Positions 18,188-27,033 of a stretch of DNA of 64,000 bases are shown one piece after another (within the stretch, counting starts at the first letter, position 1; each line of letters opens with the position of its first letter). The notes beneath the pieces were generated by a model. That model did not search any database. It was not told where the DNA came from and worked only from the letters and a program-made list of their open reading frames with translations. The DNA is from an uncultured Dialister sp. (GTDB lineage Bacteria > Bacillota > Negativicutes > Veillonellales > Dialisteraceae): positions 1 to 64,000 of the forward strand of contig OMVW01000004.1 of NCBI GenBank assembly GCA_900314595.1, in the 5' to 3' direction. Position numbers and translations under genes: made by a program.

Positions 18188-18784
18188 ATGTATATTAACG
18201 GGGCATTTATGAAAGAGCTGTACCTTGCCGGCGGTCCCTATTACGGGCTCCAGGAAGTCTTTTCCCGTGTAAAAGGAGTGGCCCGGGTAGAGGCGGGCTT
18301 TGCCAACTGCAGTGCTCCCAATCCCTCAAAAGACGATATATATAGCGGAAAAGTGGAAGGCAGAGAATGCATCCGAGTCATATATAATCCGAAAAAGATT
18401 GATATCGTCAGCCTTTTATCCCTGTTTTTCACCATTATCAATCCACATACTGACGGGATTCAGGGGAAAGCAGTGGGACCACAGTTTAGAAGCGGTGTTT
18501 ACTATACCAGCCATGAAGATACGATGCAGATCAGCTACTACCTGGTATTTCTTCAGAACCGGGGCGTATCGAGAAGGATGACAGAGTCCAGCTTTATCGT
18601 CAATGAGTACGAAGGGGAAGGAAAGCATCTGCCACCGATCCGCACAGAAGCAAAACCGCTGGAAAATTTCTATCCGGCACCGGAGGAGGAACAATTCTAT
18701 CTCCGAAGCCATCCCGGTACGTACACACCCATCAATATCCCGCTCCTGGAAAAACTGGGAACCATTGAACCTGTAAATCAATAA
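18188..18784 (+). CDS. MsrA-like protein lacking the canonical active-site cysteine
   Basis: A 198-residue protein with the fold signature of peptide methionine sulfoxide reductase A. G-G-P-Y-Y-G at residues 15-20 stands where MsrA has G-G-C-F-W-G, so the catalytic Cys is Pro17. Downstream, V-E-A-G-F-A-N-C-S-A-P-N-P-S matches the G-Y-A-G-G region but places a cysteine at residue 41. Q-F-R-S-G-V-Y-Y-T-S is well conserved. The H-D-P motif reads I-N-P-H-T-D. It may be inactive, repurposed, or use Cys41. AGAGAGG lies 8 bases before the ATG. The GPx gene further on hints at an oxidative-stress setting. Confidence 0.7.
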   Translation: MYINGAFMKELYLAGGPYYGLQEVFSRVKGVARVEAGFANCSAPNPSKDDIYSGKVEGRECIRVIYNPKKIDIVSLLSLFFTIINPHTDGIQGKAVGPQFRSGVYYTSHEDTMQISYYLVFLQNRGVSRRMTESSFIVNEYEGEGKHLPPIRTEAKPLENFYPAPEEEQFYLRSHPGTYTPINIPLLEKLGTIEPVNQ

Positions 18785-19008
18785 CATCATTTCAGTGTCT
18801 GCCATGCCGGCTGCAACTCACCGGCATGGCTTTTCTAATGCCAGGGTCTTACTTTCCATAAAAGTGATTACAAAGAGAAGTTATCCTCCATTGATGAATC
18901 TTCATATAAAGCGTAAAATTTAGATATGACTAAATGTTATAATCAACCTATTCTGTTATGCTGATTAAGAAATCATAATAAAAAGTACCTTAAATCCTCA
19001 TTTACAGA

Positions 19009-19037
19009 TTGACAGGGGTCCTTGACGGTGCTACTAT
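19009..19037 (+). promoter_or_regulatory. promoter of the orphan tandem cobalamin riboswitches
   Basis: TTGACA and TACTAT are 17 bases apart, placing a start near 19044, just before the first aptamer. Confidence 0.65.
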
Positions 19038-19056
19038 AAATACAACCGAATAAGAA

Positions 19057-19205
19057 AAGTCAGGTGCCCAAAAGGGCTTAATAGGGAAGACCGGTGAAAT
19101 GCCGGCACGGTCCCGCCACTGTAATGCAGAGCGAATCTAGATGTCACTGAGAAATCGGGAAGACGGAGGAGCGAGGAAGCAGAGTCAGGAGAACTGCCTG
19201 TCTTA
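19057..19205 (+). ncRNA. orphan cobalamin riboswitch 1 (tandem)
   Basis: It contains CACGGTCCCGCCACTGTAA and the B12 box GTCAGGAGAACTGCCTG, preceded by AAGACCGGTGAAATGCCGG. A terminator follows at 19258-19286. It is nearly the same sequence as the second copy 120 bases on. The next protein-coding gene starts more than 1.1 kb downstream and has its own promoter, so no controlled gene is evident. Confidence 0.92.
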
Positions 19206-19257
19206 AATCACCGTTTGAACCCACGAGCGATGGGAAGGGGATGTCTAATCAAGATGT

Positions 19258-19286
19258 CTCTTTACGTTCGTGTAAAGAGGTTTTTT
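19258..19286 (+). terminator. terminator after orphan riboswitch 1
   Basis: CTCTTTAC pairs with GTAAAGAG around a 6-base loop, followed by TTTTTT. It is well placed to be the first riboswitch's expression platform. Confidence 0.85.
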
Positions 19287-19325
19287 ATTGGTGAATCGGT
19301 TATTGAGGAGCGAACTACATACGTA

Positions 19326-19476
19326 AGACAGGTGCCCAGAAGGGCTTAATAGGGAAGACCGGTGAAATGCCGGCACGGTCCCGCCACTGTAATGCGGAGC
19401 GAATCCAACAAAAGTCACTGAGGATATTGGGAAGGCTGGAGGAGCGAGGAAGCAGAGTCAGGAGAACTGCCTGTTT
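19326..19476 (+). ncRNA. orphan cobalamin riboswitch 2 (tandem)
   Basis: A near-copy of riboswitch 1, with the same core, B12 box and flanking ACGAGCGATGGGAAGG segment. Differences cluster in the variable stems, so the duplication is recent or conserved. It has its own terminator (19544-19575). No separate promoter is clear, so the two act in series. Confidence 0.92.
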
Positions 19477-19543
19477 TGGAATCACCGTTTGACCTACGAG
19501 CGATGGGAAGGTGTGAATATATGTACTTTTAGGGTACAATTGT

Positions 19544-19575
19544 CCACCTTTGTCCTGCGCGAAAGGTGGATTTTC
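19544..19575 (+). terminator. terminator after orphan riboswitch 2
   Basis: CCACCTTT pairs with AAAGGTGG and is followed by a T-rich stretch. Read-through here would enter the hairpin array and no gene. Confidence 0.8.
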
Positions 19576-19604
19576 TATTTCCGGGAATGAGGATCCCCGG
19601 GGAT

Positions 19605-20145
19605 GATCTGAGGATGGTGAAGGGAAACATCATCCTCCGCGGTTTTTCTTATAGCTCTAAACATCGGTGTATCGCCCGAAAGGGCTTTACATATACCTGT
19701 GGGATTTCCTCCCATGGTTCATCTCCTTCGGGTGATGGTAGTAACAGGGAAATACGATCATCACCCCACCCTTTTTCCAGTAACTTCCTTGTGAAGTGCC
19801 TATATATCGGGGACTGCTTCAGGCAGCATTCCCGCAGATTCATCTCCCTTCGGGTGATGGTGGACTGATCATCACCCTCCCTTTTTACTAATACTTCTCT
19901 ATGAAGTGACTATATGGTGCGCTGCACCTCCGGGGCTTGGCCCCATGGTTCTTCTTCCTTTTGTGCGAGGGTTATAACAGGGAAATATAACCATCGCCCC
20001 CTTTTACAGATACTTCCGCGTGAAGTGACTATACAGCCGGGGCTTAGCCCCGTGATTCATCTCCCTCAGGTGATGGTTGTAAAGGGAAATATGATCATCA
20101 CCACCTTTTTCAAAATCCTTCCCTCCATGGAAGTCCTATAGGGAA
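19605..20145 (+). repeat. reiterated structured hairpin array (possible ncRNA)
   Basis: About 540 non-coding bases built from a repeating order of elements. (1) Terminator-like stems, most with a GGGAAA word in the loop and each followed by a T-run, at 19610-19647, 19730-19776, 19852-19886, 19970-20005 and 20069-20110. (2) ACTTC-N5-GAAGT hairpins followed by (T)GACTATA-like words at 19783, 19893 and 20012, plus a variant at 20117. (3) GC-rich stems such as GGGGCTTAGCCCC. Units repeat every 105-120 bases. Stem sequence varies while pairing is kept (GGTGATG/CATCACC versus GGTTATA/TATAACC), suggesting selection on RNA structure. No open frame accounts for it. Confidence 0.6.
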
Positions 20146-20190
20146 CTGAGTTTTTCCTGATCTTATGGGCGATGCCCTGTTTTCCTCCCT

Positions 20191-20232
20191 GAGTGATGAG
20201 GGAGAAATCCCTCATCACTCTCAATACTTTTT
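20191..20232 (+). terminator. strong hairpin ending the array
   Basis: GAGTGATGAGGGA and its perfect complement flank a GAAA tetraloop (20191-20220). A T-run follows after about 7 bases. Confidence 0.65.
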
Positions 20233-20296
20233 GATAATAGCATCGATGAGATGTTATTATACAGGTTCTCATGGAGCGTTTGCTCCAACCCCTTTT

Positions 20297-20325
20297 GAAG
20301 CGGCCCAATCGTCGCTTCTTTTTTT
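20297..20325 (+). terminator. terminator upstream of the GPx promoter
   Basis: GAAGCG pairs with CGCTTC, followed immediately by a long T-run. It isolates the glutathione peroxidase gene from upstream transcription. Confidence 0.7.
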
Positions 20326-20327
20326 GT

Positions 20328-20356
20328 TTGATTAATTCGATTATATTCGATATAAT
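20328..20356 (+). promoter_or_regulatory. promoter of the glutathione peroxidase gene
   Basis: TTGATT and TATAAT are 17 bases apart, 40 bases before the start codon. Confidence 0.75.
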
Positions 20357-20395
20357 AAAGGCATAGAAACTATCATTGATAAAAGGAGGCATACT

Positions 20396-20941
20396 ATGAA
20401 CATTTATGATTTCAAGGTCATTACCAATAGAGGAAAGGAAATCTCTTTGTCTGATTACAAAGGCAAGGTCCTTCTTATCGTGAATACGGCCAGCAAATGC
20501 GGCTTTACGCCCCAGTATGAAGGACTCGAAGCCCTGTATAAAACTTATAAAGACAAAGGTCTCGTGGTCTTAGGCTTTCCATGCAACCAGTTTGCCGGAC
20601 AGGATCCGGGAAGCGACGGGGAGATTGAGCAGTTCTGCCGGCTGAATTACGGCGTATCCTTTCCCCTGTTCAAAAAAGGGGATGTGCGGGGAGAAACGGC
20701 GCAGCCTCTCTTCAAGTACCTGACCGGCGAAAAGGGCTTTAAAGGCTTTGACATGGATCATCCCAATGCAAAGGGACTCACTGATTTCCTGAAGAAGAAC
20801 TTCCCCGAATTCCTGGAAGGGGACGATATCAAGTGGAACTTCACGAAATTCCTCATTGACCGGGATGGAAAAGTCATTGCCCGCTTTGAACCGACAAAAA
20901 CACCGGAGGTCATAGCGGCAGAAATTGAAAAACTGTTGTGA
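20396..20941 (+). CDS. glutathione peroxidase family protein (cysteine type)
   Basis: A 181-residue thioredoxin-fold peroxidase. The active-site block is [12 protein letters not shown] near residue 30, with Cys in place of selenocysteine. [13 protein letters not shown] near 60 supplies the Gln, and K-W-N-F-T-K-F-L near 150 supplies the Trp/Asn of the catalytic tetrad. Bacterial members usually use thioredoxin as reductant and reduce H2O2 or lipid peroxides. AAAGGAGG precedes the ATG, and it has its own promoter (20328-20356), so it is probably monocistronic. Confidence 0.93.
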   Translation: MNIYDFKVITNRGKEISLSDYKGKVLLIVNTASKCGFTPQYEGLEALYKTYKDKGLVVLGFPCNQFAGQDPGSDGEIEQFCRLNYGVSFPLFKKGDVRGETAQPLFKYLTGEKGFKGFDMDHPNAKGLTDFLKKNFPEFLEGDDIKWNFTKFLIDRDGKVIARFEPTKTPEVIAAEIEKLL

Positions 20942-21137
20942 AAGCAGTGATAAGCGAAAAGTAATTGTGGCGCGCATCAGAGATGAGGCGCGCCTTTTGT
21001 ATGGGCATTTAGTGATTCGTTGTCAGACATCGGCGGATCATGAATCATATGAGAGCCGGAAGGCATGTGTGACGCATTTCTAATGTTTCCCGGACGACAA
21101 AATATGATACTATAATATGTAGTAAAGGAGGCAGGGC

Positions 21138-21899
21138 ATGAGGAAATATTTTTTCTTTGATATCGACGGGACGCTGACTACGCCGCTTACGGCGGATTAT
21201 CCGGACAGCACCAGGGAAGCGGTGCGCCTGCTCAAGGAAAAAGGCCATTTCGTGGCCATTGCCACGGGCCGCATGCAGTCTGATGCGGCCAGAGTGGGAA
21301 GGACCCTCGGTATTTCTTCCATCGTTTCCGATGGGGGAAATGCGGTGACCATCGACGGAAAAATCCTCTATGATGAAGGCCTTCCCCTCGATGCCTGCAT
21401 CCGCACCCTTTCTGAAATTGACGAAGAAAAGCATCCTTTCGCCTTCTGCCCCTATAACAGGAAATTCCGTATCACCAGAACCACGAAATATCTGGAAAAA
21501 GTGAAGGACCGGTATTATGAAACGGCAGTGATTCCTGATTTCTATATCCCTTCTGTGGATGTCATTCACAAAATTTTCATTGCCTGCACGAAAGCAGAAC
21601 AGGAGGATATTCCTCTCTATACGCTGCCTCACGTGTGGTTTTCGGCAGATACCATGCTGGTGGAACCGGTCCACAAAGAGAGAGGAATCCTGGAAATACA
21701 GAAACGATACGGTATTTCCGATCAGGATATCATCGTCTTTGGTGATGGTATGAATGACCGTACCATGTTCCGTCCTGAGTGGATGAGCGTGGCCATGGGC
21801 AATGCGAAGCCGCAGCTGAAGGAACTGGCGAAATATATCACTTCCCGGGCAGATGAAGATGGGATATATAATGCATGCAGGCATTTCGGGTGGATCTGA
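21138..21899 (+). CDS. Cof-type HAD-superfamily phosphatase
   Basis: A 253-residue HAD hydrolase with a C2B-type cap. Motif I is F-D-I-D-G-T-L-T (nucleophile Asp near residue 8); A-T-G-R (motif II region) is near 49; the late lysine and F-G-D-G-M-N-D (motifs III-IV) are near 200-208. Such proteins hydrolyse sugar phosphates, pyridoxal phosphate or FMN; the substrate is not deducible. AAAGGAGG precedes the ATG. It stands alone between glutathione peroxidase and the ECF transporter genes. Confidence 0.88.
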   Translation: MRKYFFFDIDGTLTTPLTADYPDSTREAVRLLKEKGHFVAIATGRMQSDAARVGRTLGISSIVSDGGNAVTIDGKILYDEGLPLDACIRTLSEIDEEKHPFAFCPYNRKFRITRTTKYLEKVKDRYYETAVIPDFYIPSVDVIHKIFIACTKAEQEDIPLYTLPHVWFSADTMLVEPVHKERGILEIQKRYGISDQDIIVFGDGMNDRTMFRPEWMSVAMGNAKPQLKELAKYITSRADEDGIYNACRHFGWI

Positions 21900-22158
21900 A
21901 GCAGCAACTGTCCTTTTATGGATAAAATGGATGAGACTCTCCGTTCGTGCGAACGGGGAGTTTTCAGTTTGAAAAATTTCTGCCCGTCCACGCATGGTGC
22001 GCCTCAAGCTGATGGCCGGTTCTTGTCAGGGACAGCGCTTGTTTGTTAATCTAAATGTGTATTTTACATTTACAATTTCCCATTGACGTCAAAGGTTCAC
22101 TTCTGCTATCATAAAGTATCAGTGAATTTTTGTATTTCTTGATTTGAAAAGAGGAAAT

Positions 22159-23037
22159 ATGGATACAGAAAAACTGAAGGATGGAAAAGAGGAAGTCCTT
22201 TTTGACATCCGTCATTTAACCCATACCTTTGAAATGGAGGACGGGAAGAAGTTTGATGCATTGAAGGACGTTACGGCGACCATAAAAAAGGGCTCCTTTA
22301 CGGCTATTATCGGCACTAACGGAAGCGGTAAATCCACCCTGGCCCGTCACTTGAATGCGCTCCTTATCCCTACGGATGGGGAACTTTACGTGGAAGGCAT
22401 GAAGACTTCTGATTTTTCCCATATCTGGGATATCCGCCAGAAGGTGGGCATGGTCTTCCAGAATCCGGACAACCAGCTGGTGGCAGCCATCGTGGAAGAA
22501 GATGTGGCCTTCGGCCCGGAAAATATCGGCGTGCCTTCTGAAGAAATCAGGAAGCGTGTAGATGATGCGCTGGAAAAGGTGGGCATGACGGCCTGCCGTA
22601 CCTATTCCCCCGCCATGCTTTCCGGCGGACAGAAACAGAGAATCGCCATCGCAGGCATCCTTGCCATGAAACCGGACTGCATCGTTCTTGATGAACCGAC
22701 GGCCATGCTGGATCCCAAAGGACGCCGGGAAGTGATGGATACCATTCACGGACTGAATGAAAAAGAAGGGATTACCATCGTCCTCATCACCCATTTCATG
22801 GAAGAAGCGGTGACTGCAGACCATGTGATGGTCGTTGAAAAAGGAGAGCTTCGCATGGAAGGCACCCCGAAGGAAGTATTTTCCCAGGCGGAAAAGCTGA
22901 CGGCCTGGGGGCTTGATGTGCCGGTGGCAGCCGACCTTGCCTATGGCCTTCGAAAGAAGGGACTTTCCATTCCTGAAGATTGTATGACAGATGAGGAGCT
23001 GGGAGAAGCATTATGTCCATATGTGTCGAAAATGTAA
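22159..23037 (+). CDS. ecfA1: energy-coupling factor transporter ATPase EcfA1
   Basis: A 292-residue ABC ATPase of the ECF vitamin transport module. It has Walker [10 protein letters not shown] near residue 58, Q-loop V-F-Q-N-P-D-N-Q near 107, signature L-S-G-G-Q-K-Q-R near 158, and Walker B C-I-V-L-D-E-P-T near 179. A TTG 15 bases earlier is possible, but AGAGG supports this ATG. It overlaps ecfA2 by 25 bases. With EcfA2 and EcfT it forms the shared engine for substrate-specific S components, none of which is in the window. Confidence 0.93.
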   Translation: MDTEKLKDGKEEVLFDIRHLTHTFEMEDGKKFDALKDVTATIKKGSFTAIIGTNGSGKSTLARHLNALLIPTDGELYVEGMKTSDFSHIWDIRQKVGMVFQNPDNQLVAAIVEEDVAFGPENIGVPSEEIRKRVDDALEKVGMTACRTYSPAMLSGGQKQRIAIAGILAMKPDCIVLDEPTAMLDPKGRREVMDTIHGLNEKEGITIVLITHFMEEAVTADHVMVVEKGELRMEGTPKEVFSQAEKLTAWGLDVPVAADLAYGLRKKGLSIPEDCMTDEELGEALCPYVSKM

Positions 23038-23870
23038 GCTGCGTCTACAGCAAGGGTTCTCCTTTTGAAAAGGTGGCGCTGGAAAATATCAGCTTTACCA
23101 TTGAGAAAGGAGAATTCATCGGAATCATCGGCCATACGGGAAGTGGCAAATCTACCCTGATCCAGCACCTGAACGGCCTCATTCATCCTACGACCGGCAA
23201 AGTCACCATCGATGGTATTGACCTTTCGGCCAAATCGAAAGAAGTAGTGAAGAAGCGTCATTCCGTAGGCATGGTTTTCCAGTATCCGGAACACCAGCTC
23301 TTTGAGGAAACAGTGGCCAAAGACATTGCCTTCGGGCCCAGAAACCTGGGCTGCGATGAGGCAGAAACGGAAAAGCGCGTAAAGAGCGCCATGAAATTTG
23401 CAGGCCTTGATTATGAAACTTTCGGGCAGCGTTCGCCATTCCGCCTGTCCGGCGGCCAGCAGCGACGTGTAGCCATTGCCGGAGTCATTGCCATGCACCC
23501 GGATTTCCTCATCCTTGATGAACCTTCCGCAGGACTTGACCCAATCGGCAGAAGGGAAATTTTTGCCCGCATCCAGAGCTGGTATAAAAAAGGCGTATTT
23601 TCCGTCATCCTTGTTTCTCATAATATGGATGATATCGCCCGCCTGGCGACCAGGCTCCTTGTCATGCACAAGGGACACCTCGTACTTGATGGAAAGCCCA
23701 TGGATATTTTCCTCCATCACAGGAAGGAACTTAAGGATTGCGGCGTAGATGCGCCGCCTCTTACCCAGACGCTGCTCTATCTGAAAGAAAAAGGCATCCC
23801 TGTACCGGAAGACGCGAAGACTGTTCAGGAAGCCGTGGATCGTATGTACAAAATGCTGGGAGGTAAATAA
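23013..23870 (+). CDS. ecfA2: energy-coupling factor transporter ATPase EcfA2
   Basis: A 285-residue ABC ATPase, partner of EcfA1. Walker A is G-H-T-G-S-G-K-S-T near residue 42, Q-loop V-F-Q-Y-P-E-H-Q near 90 (the EcfA2-typical form), signature L-S-G-G-Q-Q-R-R near 145, and Walker B F-L-I-L-D-E-P-S near 166. The start lies within the end of ecfA1, with GGGAGAAG upstream. It ends one base before ecfT, so translation is probably coupled. Confidence 0.93.
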   Translation: MSICVENVSCVYSKGSPFEKVALENISFTIEKGEFIGIIGHTGSGKSTLIQHLNGLIHPTTGKVTIDGIDLSAKSKEVVKKRHSVGMVFQYPEHQLFEETVAKDIAFGPRNLGCDEAETEKRVKSAMKFAGLDYETFGQRSPFRLSGGQQRRVAIAGVIAMHPDFLILDEPSAGLDPIGRREIFARIQSWYKKGVFSVILVSHNMDDIARLATRLLVMHKGHLVLDGKPMDIFLHHRKELKDCGVDAPPLTQTLLYLKEKGIPVPEDAKTVQEAVDRMYKMLGGK

Positions 23871-23871
23871 G

Positions 23872-24675
23872 ATGCTTACAGATATCACTCTCGGCCAGTA
23901 TTATCCCGGTGATTCCTTCCTTCACCGCATGGATCCCAGGGCAAAGATCCTGTGTACCATGATTTTCATCATTGCCATTTTCCTTGCCAATAACCTTTTC
24001 TCCTATGTCCTTGTGGCGGCTTTTACTTTTGCGGCCATCGCCAAATCCGGCGTACCGTCAAAACTTATCTGGAAAGCCATCAAACCGCTCTGGATCATTC
24101 TCGTCTTTACCATGGTCATTCACATGCTCACCACCCCGGGCAATGAATTCTTCACCTGGAAATTCATCCATATCAGCCAGGAAGGTATTACGAACGGTCT
24201 CATCATGACGCTCCGTCTCGTTTTCCTTATCGCTTTTTCCTCCCTCCTGACCTATACGACCAGCCCGATTGTCCTCACCGATGGCATCGAAGCGCTTCTC
24301 ATGCCCTTCCGCCGTTTCGGCGTGCCTGCTCATGAACTGGCCATGATGATGACCATCGCGCTCCGTTTCATCCCGACCCTTCTTCAGGAAACAGACCGTA
24401 TCATGAAGGCACAGTCCTCCAGGGGCGCGGACTTTGTGAACGGCAATCTCTGGCAGAGGGCCAAAAACATGGTGCCTCTTCTGGTACCGCTCTTCATTTC
24501 CGCCTTTCGCCGGGCCGATGACCTGGCTACGGCCATGGAAGCCCGCTGTTATCGGGGCGGTGAAGGCAGGACGAAAATGCATCAGCTGGCCTACACCTGG
24601 CGGGACAGGAATGCATTCCTTGCCGTAGTTATTGTGACCGTGGCTTTAATCGTGCTTTATATTTATTTCAGATAA
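23872..24675 (+). CDS. ecfT: energy-coupling factor transporter transmembrane protein EcfT
   Basis: A 267-residue integral membrane scaffold with about five to six hydrophobic helices. The cytoplasmic coupling motifs expected of EcfT are visible as S-S-R-G-A-D near residue 185 and A-M-E-A-R-C-Y-R near 225 (the A-R-G and A-x-x-x-R-C-Y type motifs that contact EcfA). It completes an ecfA1-ecfA2-ecfT operon, and a terminator follows at 24676. The truA gene, usually linked to this operon in Firmicutes, comes next after a 270-base gap. Confidence 0.92.
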   Translation: MLTDITLGQYYPGDSFLHRMDPRAKILCTMIFIIAIFLANNLFSYVLVAAFTFAAIAKSGVPSKLIWKAIKPLWIILVFTMVIHMLTTPGNEFFTWKFIHISQEGITNGLIMTLRLVFLIAFSSLLTYTTSPIVLTDGIEALLMPFRRFGVPAHELAMMMTIALRFIPTLLQETDRIMKAQSSRGADFVNGNLWQRAKNMVPLLVPLFISAFRRADDLATAMEARCYRGGEGRTKMHQLAYTWRDRNAFLAVVIVTVALIVLYIYFR

Positions 24676-24707
24676 AAAATTGGCGGGAAATACTCCTGCC
24701 AATTTTT
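24676..24707 (+). terminator. intrinsic terminator after ecfT
   Basis: AATTGGC(AGGA)-type stem: ATTGGCGGG and its complement around an AAATACT loop, followed by TTTTT. The following 240 bases hold low-complexity CCCATTAAC-like words and no gene. Confidence 0.8.
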
Positions 24708-24944
24708 GTTTAGTGATCATTTCGCAGTTTCCATTGGTTTCTCATCCGTGGGACTGCTGATGGCGAATGGCTGATTTGACTTCATTTTACAGAGCCTTTG
24801 CCTGATTGTGGGAAAATCTCCGCGGATAGGAAATATAGTACGATCGCACCGCCGCTCGCCTGTGTACAATGCAGCTGCCAACTATAACCGATACCCATTA
24901 ACTATTACCCCTTACTCATTACCCATCTACAAATCCGAGGCTAT

Positions 24945-25739
24945 ATGAAAAATATCTGGATTACCCTCTCTTATGAGGGCACAAATTACGCCGGTTTCCA
25001 GCGGCAGGAAAACCGAATGACCGTGCAGGAGATGGTGGAGAACTGCCTCCTTCAGATTACCGGAGTGAAAACCACCCTTTATTTTGTGGCCCGCACCGAT
25101 GCCGGCGTCCATGCCTATGGACAGGAATGTACATTTTATACGGAATCCACCATTCCGGGAGATCGCTTCATCTATGCCATGAATGCAGTGCTGCCCTACG
25201 ATATCCGCGTGACGAGAAGCATGGAAGCAGATATGGATTTTTCCGTGCGGAAAGGAAATTTCGGAAAGACCTATGGGTATCTTCTGACAGAGGAGAGGGA
25301 ATGTCCGCCCTTCCTGAAGCGCTATATCTGGAGGACCGGGAAGAATCTGGATCTTTCCCTGATGGAAAAGGCGGCTGAAGTGCTGGAAGGCACTCACGAT
25401 TTCACTTCTTTCCGCGGGAACAATTCGGTCCCTTCTTCTCCCGTCCGGAAAATCAATCAAATCCGAATCGCAAAAGATGGACCTTATGTCCGGATTTTCG
25501 TCACCGGGGAAGGGTTCCTTTACCATATGGTGAGAAATATTGCCGGTGCCCTTGTCGATGCAGGAACCGGGGCATTGTCGCCGGACGATATCACGAGGAT
25601 CCTCGCATTAAAAGACCGGAAGGAGCTGGGAATGACCGCCCCTGCAGAAGGTCTTTGTCTCCTTCGCGTTTACTTTTCACCCATTACAAAAGAGGCAGTT
25701 GAAGAGACACTTTCCCGGCCACTATTTCCCTGGTGCTGA
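24945..25739 (+). CDS. truA: tRNA pseudouridine(38-40) synthase TruA
   Basis: A 264-residue pseudouridine synthase acting on positions 38-40 of the tRNA anticodon arm. It starts with the family's Y-E-G-T-N-Y-A-G-F-Q-R-Q block, carries the catalytic Asp in A-R-T-D-A-G-V-H-A near residue 53, and has F-R-G-N-N-S near 155 and F-L-Y-H-M-V-R-N near 186. Length is normal. The Shine-Dalgarno is modest (CCGAGG). It follows the ecf operon, as in many Firmicutes. Confidence 0.95.
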   Translation: MKNIWITLSYEGTNYAGFQRQENRMTVQEMVENCLLQITGVKTTLYFVARTDAGVHAYGQECTFYTESTIPGDRFIYAMNAVLPYDIRVTRSMEADMDFSVRKGNFGKTYGYLLTEERECPPFLKRYIWRTGKNLDLSLMEKAAEVLEGTHDFTSFRGNNSVPSSPVRKINQIRIAKDGPYVRIFVTGEGFLYHMVRNIAGALVDAGTGALSPDDITRILALKDRKELGMTAPAEGLCLLRVYFSPITKEAVEETLSRPLFPWC

Positions 25740-25878
25740 ACAGGTGAATCGATTATTACGTTCCAGTTAAAACAGTTCAATCGTTCAATTCTCACGTTCC
25801 AATTTTCTCCCGAAAGAGTTATAATATAGGAAATAATAATAACAATAATCAATTTCATTTCATTTTGGGGAGAGGACT

Positions 25879-26670
25879 ATGGTATTGACAAAGAAAGAGC
25901 AGATCCGCAAAGCGGCAAAGAAGCTCTTTAAAGAGAATGGTTACCAGGACACATCGCTCCGGGATATCAGCCGCGAGGCAGGAGTGAATGTGTCCTCTAT
26001 TTCTTATTATTTTGGAACCAAGGAAGAACTGTATCAGGAACTATTTCCAAAGTCGAAGGAAGAAACAGTGCCGGACAAGAAAAAACAGATCCGGGATGCC
26101 GCCATTCGGCTCTTTGCGCTGAAAGGCTATTCAGACGTATCCATCCGGGATATAGGAAAAGAAGCAGGGGTCAACAGTGCGGCTATTTCCTATTACTTCG
26201 GCGGCAAACGGGAGCTGTATGCGGACATTCTGGAAAAAGGCTCCAACCTTCTGGTAGACTTTGTGGAAAAAGCGGCAGACGGCACAAGGAGCCCTACGGA
26301 AGTCATGGAAATGTATGCTCATTTCTTCTTCCGCCTCATGGAGGACCGGCCGTACATCCTCCGCATTTTTTCCTGGGAAATGATCCATCCCACCGATGTC
26401 TTTGCTTCCATCGGGAAGGAACGGTTCGCCATGGTGCTCATGGTGCTGCGCGGCGCATTGACGGAAGGCATGGAAGAAGGCTGTTTCCGGAAAGACCTGA
26501 AGCCCACGGAAGTCTGCATATCCTGGGCCGGCATGGTGGTATACTACTACCTGATGAATGAAATCAAGAAACGGTTTGAGGTGGAAGAAGATATTTCCGA
26601 AGAATCCTACATGACCCAGGCCTACGATGTGCTCATGAACGGGATCCGGAATAAAAAATCCCTGTCTTGA
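25879..26670 (+). CDS. TetR-like regulator with two tandem N-terminal HTH domains
   Basis: A 263-residue protein with the TetR N-terminal DNA-binding domain present twice. Copy 1 spans about residues 5-50 (T-S-L-R-D-I-S-R-E-A-G-V-N then S-I-S-Y-Y-F-G-T-K-E). Copy 2 spans about 67-112 (V-S-I-R-D-I-G-K-E-A-G-V-N then A-I-S-Y-Y-F-G-G-K-R). One TetR-type helical C-terminal domain follows. The two HTHs are clearly homologous, so an internal duplication is likely. GGGGAGAGG precedes the ATG. It lies directly upstream of the T-box operon, whose promoter overlaps its stop codon. Confidence 0.85.
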   Translation: MVLTKKEQIRKAAKKLFKENGYQDTSLRDISREAGVNVSSISYYFGTKEELYQELFPKSKEETVPDKKKQIRDAAIRLFALKGYSDVSIRDIGKEAGVNSAAISYYFGGKRELYADILEKGSNLLVDFVEKAADGTRSPTEVMEMYAHFFFRLMEDRPYILRIFSWEMIHPTDVFASIGKERFAMVLMVLRGALTEGMEEGCFRKDLKPTEVCISWAGMVVYYYLMNEIKKRFEVEEDISEESYMTQAYDVLMNGIRNKKSLS

Positions 26671-26695
26671 CAAAAAGGACCTCATTCGCTAAAAT
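26667..26695 (+). promoter_or_regulatory. promoter of the T-box operon
   Basis: TTGACA and TAAAAT are 17 bases apart; the -35 overlaps the stop codon of the upstream regulator gene. Confidence 0.75.
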
Positions 26696-26699
26696 GTAT

Positions 26700-27005
26700 G
26701 CAACACGTAAAAAGTGCTGATGGAAAAAAGTACTTGTTTCAGAAGTTTCAAAGAGAGCCGGACTGGTGAGAACCGGCAGCGGAGAAATGAGGAAGTTCTT
26801 TCCTGAACTGCAGAGCTGAAATGACAGTAGGCCCTGACGTAGAGCCCCCGTTACAGGGCAGAGAGTTGATCTGATGAAGATAATTTGGGTGGTACCACGG
26901 ATAATCCGTCCCTTTGGTACCACCCTTTTTGTTTCAAATCAGATAAGAAGGGTGGTACCGCGAAAAATTTCGTCCCTGCTTCAGCAATGAAGCGGGGATT
27001 TTTTG
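26700..27005 (+). ncRNA. T-box leader with duplicated antiterminator/terminator modules
   Basis: A stem I-like region (about 26715-26850) contains AGAGAGCCGG...CCGGC with a GGTGAGAA loop, typical of the distal stem I. The T-box GGGTGGTACCACGG (26887-26900) is followed by its complement GGTACCACCC and TTTTT (terminator 1). A second T-box, AGGGTGGTACCGCG (26949-26962), then has its own terminator (26974-27004). Only one stem I is present, so a single tRNA-sensing arm may serve two switches. The specifier codon could not be fixed; TTC (Phe) on the 3' side of stem I is one candidate. It probably senses uncharged tRNA for an aromatic amino acid. Confidence 0.85.
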
Positions 27006-27033
27006 ATGGTACCGGAAGAAGAGGAGGATTCAA

